From Prevotellaceae bacterium (GTDB lineage Bacteria > Bacteroidota > Bacteroidia > Bacteroidales > Bacteroidaceae): 48,198 nt of DNA. The translations under genes were made by a program, and so were the position numbers. The stretch is taken from NCBI GenBank assembly GCA_028723455.1, contig JAQYEW010000034.1:1-48198 (forward strand). The letters are read 5' to 3'. The notes under the pieces are model-generated. The model searched no databases. It saw only the letters and a program-made list of their open reading frames with translations, and was not told where the DNA came from. Below are positions 8,734 to 14,199 of the stretch, piece after piece (positions within the stretch are counted from its first letter, which is position 1; the number at the start of each line of letters is the position of its first letter).

Positions 8734-8799
8734 CGAAACAAATATTAGTTTTGGGCGAAACATATATTTGTTTTGTCCAAAACTATTACTTGTTTTTTT
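8734..8799. repeat. Three 22-bp tandem repeats, each holding an AAAC-N8-GTTT dyad
   Basis: AAAC starts at 8736, 8758 and 8780, and each is followed after exactly 8 nt by GTTT (8748, 8770, 8792). The units are degenerate outside the dyad. The array begins 7 nt past the stop of the minus-strand SpoU methyltransferase gene and lies about 310 bp before the secreted-protein gene at 8421. A second array with the same geometry is at 41916-41977. The minus-strand RNA could also fold, since TAGTTTTGG pairs with CCAAAACTA, so a terminator role for the SpoU gene is an alternative. Confidence 0.75.
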
Positions 8800-8805
8800 C
8801 GTCGG

Positions 8806-9627
8806 CTAATCCTGCGCCCTCAGGGCATAAAAGGTAACGGCGGCGGCGGCACCCACATTCAGGCTGTCCACGCCATGATACATGGGGATGCGCACCACGT
8901 GCGTGGCCTCGCTGATGACCTCGGGGGCCAGGCCGTAACCCTCGCCGCCCAGAAAGATGGCCAGACGCGGAGGGGCCTGACGCGCCAGGTCGTCGAGCGT
9001 AATGCTGCGGTCGGTGAGTGCCGTGGCGGCAGTCTCGAAGCCCAAAGCATGGAGGCGGCGGATGGGAGAAAGGCCGTCGGCCGCCTCCAGCCGCGTCCAG
9101 GGGAGGAGGAAGACGCTGCCCATGCTGACGCGCACCGCCCTGCGGTTCAGGGCGTCGCAGCTCTGGGGCGTAAGCAGGACGGCATCCACGCCCAAGGCGG
9201 CCGCACTGCGGAAAATGGCACCCACATTCGTGGCATCCACCACCGCGTCCAGGACGGCCACGCGACGCGCATGGCGCACCACGTCCTCCACGGCAGGCAG
9301 GGCGGGCCGGCGCATGGCGCACAAGACGCCCCGCGTCAGCGTGTAGCCCGTAAGGCGTTCCAAGACCCCGCGCTCGCCCACATAGACGGGCATCCGCTGC
9401 GGTGCGCGGGCGATGATCCCGCGCGCGTCGCCCTCGACATGACGGCGCTCGCAGAGCAGGCTCTGGGGTTCGTAGCCCGCCCCCATGGCCGTAAGGATGA
9501 CTTTCGGGCTTTCGCAGATGAAAAGCCCGGCGGCGGGGTCCTTGCGGTTTTGCAGCTGCCGCTCCGTCAGCCCGGCATAGACGGCCACACGGGCATCGTC
9601 CACGGATTGTATCTCCTGCAGGATCAT
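8806..9627 (-). CDS. SpoU/TrmH-family RNA 2'-O-methyltransferase
   Basis: 273 aa. The C-terminal half has the three SPOUT motifs: NVGAIFRSAAALG (134-146), LGGEGYGL (226-233) and IPM followed by SLNVGAAAAV (247-264), which build the trefoil knot that binds S-adenosylmethionine. The N-terminal ~115 residues match a substrate-binding region in size. It methylates a ribose 2'-OH in rRNA or tRNA; which one cannot be told from sequence alone. Its ATG overlaps the stop of the PH-domain gene by four bases (9624-9627), so the two form an operon from the promoter near 10239. Family call is firm. Confidence 0.92.
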   Translation of the reverse strand: MILQEIQSVDDARVAVYAGLTERQLQNRKDPAAGLFICESPKVILTAMGAGYEPQSLLCERRHVEGDARGIIARAPQRMPVYVGERGVLERLTGYTLTRGVLCAMRRPALPAVEDVVRHARRVAVLDAVVDATNVGAIFRSAAALGVDAVLLTPQSCDALNRRAVRVSMGSVFLLPWTRLEAADGLSPIRRLHALGFETAATALTDRSITLDDLARQAPPRLAIFLGGEGYGLAPEVISEATHVVRIPMYHGVDSLNVGAAAAVTFYALRAQD

Positions 9628-10208
9628 GCCTCGGGACTTGGGGATTCGGCGGCCGGCGCGGCCGGTGCTTCACTGATATGGCGCGCCACCGCGCTGCGCA
9701 GGGCCATGGGGTCGCAGATGCGTTCCAGGGTGTGCATCGTGCCTCCGCTGCCCACCAGGCGCACGCTGCCCGTGCCCAAGAGGCGGTCCGGCAGGCTCTG
9801 CGTCAGCTCCACGCTCTCCACCTTGTGCAGCGGTATCTCCGTCAGCTTGACACTCAGGATGCCGTCCTTCTGTATCAGGCGGCGCGGCGTTACGGCAAAC
9901 TCCGTGCGCGTGCGGCTGAGCCATGCCCACAGACGGACGCAGAGGCCCACGAGCGCCAGGGCCACGCCCACGTAAAAGAGAGGGCCGTAGGCGGACGTCT
10001 CCGCCGGAACTGGCGCGGCCGCCTCCACGGGCTGCACTGCCGCCGCACTTTCGCCCGCGGGTGCCAGGCCCTGAATCACGGCCACCACGCCCGCCACCAT
10101 CAGCGTCCAGCCCAGCAGCACAGTACCCGCCACGCTGGTCCAATGCAGGCGGCCGTTGAAAATAATCTCCTCGCCCGCTTCCAGGCTCTTGCGTATGAAT
10201 CTGTTCAT
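9624..10208 (-). CDS. Membrane protein with bacterial PH domain (YdbS-like)
   Basis: 194 aa from the ATG at 10208, chosen because it gives MNRFIRKSLEAGEEI and sits about 30 nt after an excellent promoter; an in-frame ATG 20 codons upstream would lie inside the promoter. Two hydrophobic segments (about 24-45 and 75-96) enclose an Ala/Pro-rich loop. The C-terminal part has FAVTPRRLIQKDGILSV and the IPLHKVESVELTQS segment typical of bacterial PH domains (bPH_2), facing the cytoplasm. Such proteins are membrane-associated and of unknown detailed role. It overlaps the downstream RNA methyltransferase gene by four bases. Confidence 0.85.
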   Translation of the reverse strand: MNRFIRKSLEAGEEIIFNGRLHWTSVAGTVLLGWTLMVAGVVAVIQGLAPAGESAAAVQPVEAAAPVPAETSAYGPLFYVGVALALVGLCVRLWAWLSRTRTEFAVTPRRLIQKDGILSVKLTEIPLHKVESVELTQSLPDRLLGTGSVRLVGSGGTMHTLERICDPMALRSAVARHISEAPAAPAAESPSPEA

Positions 10209-10238
10209 TCCTATACCTATATATATATAATTATGGTA

Positions 10239-10269
10239 CAAAGATAAGGCAAAGGCGGCGGAGGACAAA
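10239..10269 (-). promoter_or_regulatory. Promoter for the PH-domain / SpoU operon
   Basis: On the minus strand TTTG (10266-10269), a 19-nt spacer, then TATCTTTG (10239-10246): a full match to the Bacteroidetes -33/-7 consensus, about 30 nt before the ATG at 10208. Confidence 0.75.
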
Positions 10270-10372
10270 ATCCGCCCCGTTGTTTTTTACGGAAAAAAGA
10301 GAGTGAAACCGCCCCTGAGAATTGACTTAGGTCAACAAAAGGGGTGTTTTGGGGGCAAAAAGGGGAAAAGGG

Positions 10373-10404
10373 CTTGCAGAAAGGAAAAAGCGGGCGTACC
10401 TTTG
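10373..10404 (+). promoter_or_regulatory. Promoter for the GIN-domain protein gene
   Basis: CTTG at 10373-10376 (one off TTTG), a 20-nt spacer, and TACCTTTG at 10397-10404. It leaves a leader of about 90 nt before the ATG at 10499. Confidence 0.65.
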
Positions 10405-10498
10405 CAGTGTCATCAGAAAGAAAGGCACCCGGCGGGGTGCATGAAGAAGAAAAAGAGAAGAACAAAAGATTGTTTAAGGTAAAAAGATGTTTTAGATT

Positions 10499-10861
10499 AT
10501 GAAAAAGATGATGATCGTGGCACTGGCCAGCATGATGGCCGTTGCCGGTAATGCAAAGAATGAGAAGAATAGCAACCTGAAGCCCTTCGAGGGAGTGAGC
10601 CTCAACGTTCCGGCCCGCGTACGCTTCGTTTACGGCAATGAATACAAGGTGGACGTACAGAGCGAAAACCACCTGGCAGCCAGCGGCATACGCGTAAGCG
10701 TGGAGAACGGCGTGCTGAAGATCCGCTCCATCGACGAGGATGTGAAGAACGAGGAGCTCTTCATCACCATCGAAAGCCCCGTGGAGCCCAAGCTGAGCGT
10801 AGGGCGCAACATGACGGTGCAAAGTGCCGGGCGCGACCAGAAGCTGGCCGGCAAGTACTAA
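10499..10861 (+). CDS. Small secreted head-GIN-domain (DUF2807-like) protein
   Basis: 120 aa with a signal peptide (MKKMMIVALASMMAVAGNA). The rest resembles the first turns of the head-GIN (DUF2807) beta-solenoid fold: FEGVSLNVPARVRFVYG, a V-D-V-x-S-E-N stretch, then VSVENGVLKIR. Usual members have over 200 residues, so this is a short form. It ends cleanly and is followed by a strong terminator, so it does not look truncated by damage. Likely periplasmic or surface-exposed; function unknown. It stands alone with its own promoter and terminator. Confidence 0.8.
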   Translation: MKKMMIVALASMMAVAGNAKNEKNSNLKPFEGVSLNVPARVRFVYGNEYKVDVQSENHLAASGIRVSVENGVLKIRSIDEDVKNEELFITIESPVEPKLSVGRNMTVQSAGRDQKLAGKY

Positions 10862-10892
10862 AAGCCCCACACACATTTCAAGATTAGCAACC

Positions 10893-10932
10893 AGGCTGCG
10901 CGGCGCACAAGCTCCGCGCAGCCTTTTTTTTT
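10893..10932 (+). terminator. Intrinsic terminator of the GIN-domain gene
   Basis: A perfect 11-bp stem (10893-10903 with 10914-10924) and a run of nine T (10924-10932). The right arm and T-tract are part of a 61-bp repeat that recurs at 11741 without the left arm. Confidence 0.9.
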
Positions 10933-10978
10933 CGTGCAGACAAAATGCCGGTGAAAAAATGCGGAAAAGATTTGGCGG
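10918..10978 (+). repeat. 61-63 bp direct repeat, copy 1 (left of the NYN gene)
   Basis: From GCAGCC plus nine T through TTTGGCGG. It matches 11741-11803 except for two one-base insertions in the second copy (an A and a G). It carries the terminator right arm and the -33 element of the NYN gene promoter. Confidence 0.92.
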
Positions 10979-11003
10979 ATGAACAAAAAAACGCTTATCT
11001 TTG
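10971..11003 (+). promoter_or_regulatory. Promoter of the NYN-domain gene
   Basis: TTTG 10971-10974, 21-nt spacer, TATCTTTG 10996-11003. The -33 element lies inside the direct repeat shared with the tRNA operon promoter. Confidence 0.72.
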
Positions 11004-11017
11004 TATTACATTATCTC

Positions 11018-11073
11018 CCTTAGGTGGAAAAGACTAAGGCCAGCCACTTCAGAAATGGGGTGGCTTATTTTTT
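11018..11073 (+). promoter_or_regulatory. Two-hairpin leader before the NYN gene, attenuator-like
   Basis: Hairpin 1 pairs CCTTAG 11018-11023 with CTAAGG 11034-11039. Hairpin 2 pairs 11042-11050 with 11057-11065 (AGCCAC with GTGGCT plus G-U pairs) and is followed by a T-rich run at 11066-11073, then the ATG at 11085. It has the form of a terminator inside the leader. Whether it controls expression is inference. Confidence 0.45.
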
Positions 11074-11084
11074 ACATGTAAGTT

Positions 11085-11726
11085 ATGGAAACAGAAGAAA
11101 AGCAAAGGGTTATCGTCTATATCGACGGATTCAACTTTTACTACGGACTGAAATCAAACGTGCGATGGCGGAAATATTATTGGCTTGACCTCGTAAAATT
11201 GTTCGAGAGCTTCATGCGCCCTAATCAGGAATTGATTGCTGTGAAATACTTCTCTGCCCGACCCGATGACATAGAAAAGAGCCGACGGCAAAATGCTTTT
11301 TTCCAAGCGAACAAAGAGAATCCAAAATTCCGCTTGATTCTGGGCAAATATCTAAAAAAAGAGATTATTTGCTTCAAGTGTGGAAATGTAATTCATACAC
11401 ATGAGGAAAAAGAAACGGATGTGAGGATTGCAACACAGATTGTTGCAGACGCCTATCAGAAAAACTGCGATGTGGCCATTGTCGTTTCTGCTGACAGCGA
11501 TATGATTCCCGCTATTGAACTCGCGACACAGGCACGGCAGAAAGTGTTCGTGTATTTCCCTCCCAATCAATATTCAAGCAACCTGGCTTCAATGGGTATC
11601 GGACAGCCGACGCAACTGAAGCGGTACGAAAACCGGTTCCGACAAAGTCTTTTACCCGACACAGTCCATCTTGCAGTTTCTGACTATGACTTGCAGATTC
11701 CGGAAAAATGGAAGGCGTATCAATAA
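11085..11726 (+). CDS. NYN-domain (PIN-like) putative ribonuclease
   Basis: 213 aa. VIVYIDGFNFYYGLK (about 9-23) gives the first acidic motif of NYN/LabA-type PIN-like nucleases. EKETDVRIATQIVADA and VVSADSDMIPAIELA (about 110-150) give the others. A Cys pair, ICFKCG, sits near 95-100. Such proteins cut RNA with bound metal ions. The gene is AT-richer than its neighbours and lies exactly between two copies of a 61-63 bp repeat, the second being the promoter region of the tRNA operon. It thus looks like an insertion at a tRNA locus. A defence or tRNA/mRNA-processing role is possible; none is shown. Start fixed by ATG 11085 after the leader hairpin. Confidence 0.87.
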   Translation: METEEKQRVIVYIDGFNFYYGLKSNVRWRKYYWLDLVKLFESFMRPNQELIAVKYFSARPDDIEKSRRQNAFFQANKENPKFRLILGKYLKKEIICFKCGNVIHTHEEKETDVRIATQIVADAYQKNCDVAIVVSADSDMIPAIELATQARQKVFVYFPPNQYSSNLASMGIGQPTQLKRYENRFRQSLLPDTVHLAVSDYDLQIPEKWKAYQ

Positions 11727-11740
11727 CCCACCCTATATGT

Positions 11741-11803
11741 GCAGCCTTTTTTTTTCGTGCAGACAAAATGCCGGTGAAAAAAATGCGGGAAAAGATTTGG
11801 CGG
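11741..11803 (+). repeat. 61-63 bp direct repeat, copy 2 (right of the NYN gene)
   Basis: It repeats 10918-10978 with two one-base insertions. It lacks the left arm of the hairpin found before copy 1, so it cannot act as a terminator. It supplies the -33 element for the tRNA promoter. Confidence 0.92.
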
Positions 11804-11827
11804 TTTGGAAACTTTGCGCTATCTTTG
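11796..11827 (+). promoter_or_regulatory. Promoter of the six-tRNA operon
   Basis: TTTG 11796-11799, 20-nt spacer, TATCTTTG 11820-11827, about 45 nt before the first tRNA. A full consensus match. Confidence 0.78.
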
Positions 11828-11873
11828 CACTCGCAAAACAGAAACAACAACACTACGCGGTGGAATTTCTTTT

Positions 11874-11948
11874 GGGCGATTAGCTCAGCTGGTTCAGAGC
11901 ATCTGCCTTACAAGCAGAGGGTCGGCGGTTCGAATCCGTCAACGCCCA
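11874..11948 (+). tRNA. tRNA-Val(TAC)
   Basis: The cloverleaf is readable: acceptor GGGCGAT with AACGCCC (one A-A mismatch), D-arm GCTC/GAGC, anticodon stem TCTGC/GCAGA around loop CTTACAA (anticodon TAC), and T-loop TTCGAAT. 3' CCA is not encoded. First of a six-tRNA cluster. Confidence 0.93.
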
Positions 11949-11965
11949 CCCCCAAAACATTGCAT

Positions 11966-12039
11966 GGCTCCTTAGCTCAACTGAATAGAGCATTTGACTA
12001 CGGATCAAAAGGTTGCAGGTTTGAATCCTGCAGGAGTCA
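11966..12039 (+). tRNA. tRNA-Arg(ACG)
   Basis: Acceptor GGCTCCT with AGGAGTC, anticodon stem TTTGA/TCAAA around loop CTACGGA (anticodon ACG, normally edited to ICG), T-loop TTTGAAT. CCA is not encoded. Confidence 0.93.
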
Positions 12040-12053
12040 CCCCAAGAGGACGG

Positions 12054-12136
12054 GGGTAGTTACCAGAGTGGCCAAATGGGGCAGACTGTAAATCTGCTGG
12101 CTTACGCCTTCGGTGGTTCGAATCCATCACTACCCA
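12054..12136 (+). tRNA. tRNA-Tyr(GTA)
   Basis: 83 nt with a long variable arm as expected for tRNA-Tyr. Acceptor GGGTAGT with ACTACCC, anticodon stem CAGA/TCTG around loop CTGTAAA (anticodon GTA). A queuosine-target tRNA (GUN anticodon). Confidence 0.93.
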
Positions 12137-12146
12137 CACCAAGCCT

Positions 12147-12219
12147 GCGGAAATAGCTCAGTTGGTAGAGCACAACCTTGCCAAGGTTGGGGTCGCGAGT
12201 TCGAGTCTCGTTTTCCGCT
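12147..12219 (+). tRNA. tRNA-Gly(GCC)
   Basis: Acceptor GCGGAAA with TTTCCGC, anticodon stem AACCT/AGGTT around loop TGCCA (anticodon GCC), T-loop TTCGAGT. Confidence 0.93.
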
Positions 12220-12265
12220 CACGTTATTTGAAATGCTTTGAACAAAAGGAAAGGACGCCACTCAG

Positions 12266-12339
12266 GGTGCGTTAGTTCAGTTGGTTAGAATACATGCCTG
12301 TCACGCATGGGGTCACGAGTTCGAGTCTCGTACGCACCG
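12266..12339 (+). tRNA. tRNA-Asp(GTC), copy 1
   Basis: Acceptor GGTGCGT with ACGCACC, anticodon stem CATGC/GCATG around loop CTGTCAC (anticodon GTC). Identical to the next copy at 12380. A queuosine-target tRNA. Confidence 0.95.
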
Positions 12340-12379
12340 CCAACACATTGGAGTCCGCCTCCCTTTGCAGAAAGCATTT

Positions 12380-12453
12380 GGTGCGTTAGTTCAGTTGGTT
12401 AGAATACATGCCTGTCACGCATGGGGTCACGAGTTCGAGTCTCGTACGCACCG
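12380..12453 (+). tRNA. tRNA-Asp(GTC), copy 2
   Basis: Same 74-nt sequence as 12266-12339, separated from it by a 40-nt spacer; the following bases GCCAACA are shared too, as expected from tandem duplication. Confidence 0.95.
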
Positions 12454-12462
12454 CCAACAAAA

Positions 12463-12497
12463 GTCTCTTTGTCGCTTCCGGACAAGGAGGCTTTTTT
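12463..12497 (+). terminator. Intrinsic terminator of the tRNA operon
   Basis: An 11-bp stem with two G-U pairs (12463-12473 with 12481-12491), loop GCTTCCG, then six T (12492-12497), just before the queC promoter element. Confidence 0.82.
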
Positions 12498-12498
12498 G

Positions 12499-12506
12499 TA
12501 TCTTTG
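12499..12506 (+). promoter_or_regulatory. -7 element for queC
   Basis: TATCTTTG directly after the tRNA terminator T-run and 17 nt before the ATG at 12524. The nearest upstream TTTG (12468-12471) is too far for a normal -33, so either the promoter is weak or readthrough from the tRNA operon feeds queC. Confidence 0.55.
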
Positions 12507-12523
12507 CAGAAAAGAGAAGAAAG

Positions 12524-13189
12524 ATGAAAGATTCCGTTATCGTACTGAGCGGCGGCATGGACAGCGTTACCATGCTGCACGAATACAAAGAACGCATCGC
12601 GCTGGCCCTTACCTTCGACTACGGCTCGAACCACGGAGCGCGCGAGATCGCCATGGCACGCCGCAACTGCGAGCTGCTGGGCGTGGAGATCATGGTGATT
12701 CCCCTGCACCCCGTCTTCCGCAACGTTCACAGTTCGCTGCTGGAGGGCGCGCAGGCCATCCCCGAAGGGCATTATGCCGAGGAGAACATGAAGAGCACCG
12801 TCGTGCCCTTCCGCAACGGCGTAATGCTGAGCGTGGCCTGCGCCATCGCCGAGGACCGCGGACTCAAGCACGTGATGATTGCCAACCACGGGGGCGACCA
12901 CAGCATCTATCCCGACTGCCGCCCGGACTTCGTCAGCGCCATGGGCCGGGCCATGACGGAGGGCACCTATGCGGGCGTGAGCGTCCTGGCACCCTACACG
13001 GACATCACGAAGGCCGACATCGCACGCCACGGCAAGGCCCTTGGCGTGGACTATGCCCTTACGTGGAGCTGCTACAAGGGCGGCGCGAAGCACTGCGGGA
13101 AATGCGGCACTTGCGTGGAACGTCGCGAAGCCATGCGCGAGGCAGGCATCCAGGACCCCACGGACTATGAAGCGGAGGAGACATGCTGA
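12524..13189 (+). CDS. queC: 7-cyano-7-deazaguanine synthase
   Basis: 221 aa from ATG 12524; the longer frame reaching into the tRNA-Asp gene is not real. QueC converts 7-carboxy-7-deazaguanine to preQ0 using ATP and ammonia, in queuosine synthesis. The PP-loop SGGMDSV (9-15) binds ATP and the C-terminal Cys cluster CYKGGAKHCGKCGTC binds zinc. Length is normal for the family. It lies directly downstream of tRNA-Tyr and two tRNA-Asp genes, whose products receive queuosine, and overlaps the following GNAT gene by 7 nt. queF, the next enzyme in the path, is encoded convergently just beyond. Firm call. Confidence 0.96.
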   Translation: MKDSVIVLSGGMDSVTMLHEYKERIALALTFDYGSNHGAREIAMARRNCELLGVEIMVIPLHPVFRNVHSSLLEGAQAIPEGHYAEENMKSTVVPFRNGVMLSVACAIAEDRGLKHVMIANHGGDHSIYPDCRPDFVSAMGRAMTEGTYAGVSVLAPYTDITKADIARHGKALGVDYALTWSCYKGGAKHCGKCGTCVERREAMREAGIQDPTDYEAEETC

Positions 13190-13746
13190 TCAGGAAAGCA
13201 ACGCCTCAGGACGCGGAATTCGTGGCGATGGTACTGATGGAGGCACTCTCGCGCAAGGCGCTGAACGAGGACGGTTCGCTGAAGGCAGAACTGGCGGAAC
13301 TGCACCGTCAGGTGGTGCGCCTGGTGCTGCACGAAGGCACATTATACCATTGGCGGCACGCCACCCTGGCGGTCGGCGACGACGGCACGCCCATGGGCGG
13401 CCTCATCGCCTATGACGGCGCACGCTACCATGAGATGCGCCAGCTCACCTTCGACCTTTTCGAAGGCGAACCGGACTTCGACCCCGAACAGATGGAGGAC
13501 GAGTCCCGGGCCGGAGAGTATTACCTGGATTCGCTCTGCACCCTCCCACCCTATCGCCGGCAAGGCGTAGGCGCAAGCCTGCTGCGCCAGGGCATAGCCG
13601 ATGCCAAGGCCTTGGGCTTGCGTGCCACGCTGGCCGTAAGCCCCGAAAATCCAAAGGCCGCCGCCCTGTACGCCCAAATGGGTTTCCGGGACAACGGCCC
13701 TATGTTCATCTTCGGAGAGACGTATCGCCGCTACTGCATATCGTGA
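13183..13746 (+). CDS. GNAT-family N-acetyltransferase
   Basis: 187 aa. The acetyl-CoA-binding motif A is clear at about 122-137: [17 protein letters not shown] (pattern R-x-x-G-x-G/A). Motif B follows as [17 protein letters not shown] enzymes move an acetyl group from acetyl-CoA to an amine of a small molecule or protein; substrate unknown. Its start lies inside the end of queC (7-nt overlap), so both are probably on one transcript, though a link to queuosine is not implied. Its 3' end overlaps the end of queF on the other strand by 16 nt. Confidence 0.92.
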   Translation: MLIRKATPQDAEFVAMVLMEALSRKALNEDGSLKAELAELHRQVVRLVLHEGTLYHWRHATLAVGDDGTPMGGLIAYDGARYHEMRQLTFDLFEGEPDFDPEQMEDESRAGEYYLDSLCTLPPYRRQGVGASLLRQGIADAKALGLRATLAVSPENPKAAALYAQMGFRDNGPMFIFGETYRRYCIS

Positions 13747-14195
13747 TGCAGCAGGCGCTCGGCGGCCATGTCGGCAAACTTCGTGCCCGGGCGGCCGTAA
13801 TTGGCGTAAGGATAGATGCTGATGCCGCCGCGGGGCGTGAACAGCCCCGTTACCTCGATGTACTTGGGGTCCATCAGACGGATGAGGTCCTTCATGATGA
13901 CGTTCACGCAATCCTCGTGGAAATCGCCGTGGTTGCGGAAGCTGAAGAGGTAGAGCTTGAGGCTCTTGCTCTCCACCATGCGCTCGCCGGGGATGTAGGA
14001 GATGCGTATCTCGGCAAAGTCGGGCTGGCCCGTGATGGGGCACAGGCTGGTAAACTCGGGGCAGTTGAAGCGCACCCAATAGTCATTGCCGGGATGGCGG
14101 TTGGCGAACGATTCCAGCACCTCGGGGGCATAGTCGCTCTTATACGCTGTCTTTTGGCCCAGCGTATGCAGGCCTTCGTTTTCTCTTGTTTCCAT
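13731..14195 (-). CDS. queF: NADPH-dependent 7-cyano-7-deazaguanine reductase
   Basis: 154 aa, the short (unimodular) QueF type. It reduces the nitrile of preQ0 to the amine of preQ1 with two NADPH. The catalytic Cys52 sits in [10 protein letters not shown] with Asp59 nearby. The substrate/cofactor region has [20 protein letters not shown] (75-94). The C-terminus has [12 protein letters not shown]. Its 3' end overlaps the GNAT gene convergently by 16 nt. Its start lies 4 nt after the stop of the sialidase gene, so it seems to be last in the ftsB-like to queF run, an odd mix of functions. The call is firm. Confidence 0.96.
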   Translation of the reverse strand: METRENEGLHTLGQKTAYKSDYAPEVLESFANRHPGNDYWVRFNCPEFTSLCPITGQPDFAEIRISYIPGERMVESKSLKLYLFSFRNHGDFHEDCVNVIMKDLIRLMDPKYIEVTGLFTPRGGISIYPYANYGRPGTKFADMAAERLLHHDMQ

Positions 14196-14199
14196 ATTT

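Noticed and set aside
8773..9975. Long plus-strand frame of 400 codons opposite the SpoU and PH-domain genes
   Set aside because: It is an antisense shadow of two overlapping genes with clear family motifs and GC-rich third positions; its composition (His, Gly, Arg rich) matches no protein family.
12266..12453. Repeated 74-nt units with a 40-nt spacer, considered as a CRISPR-like array
   Set aside because: The repeats fold as tRNA-Asp(GTC); there are only two copies and no cas genes.
12281..12523. Extension of the queC frame upstream through the tRNA-Asp genes
   Set aside because: The sequence is two tRNA genes and a terminator; the queC ATG at 12524 follows a -7 element and gives the normal protein length.
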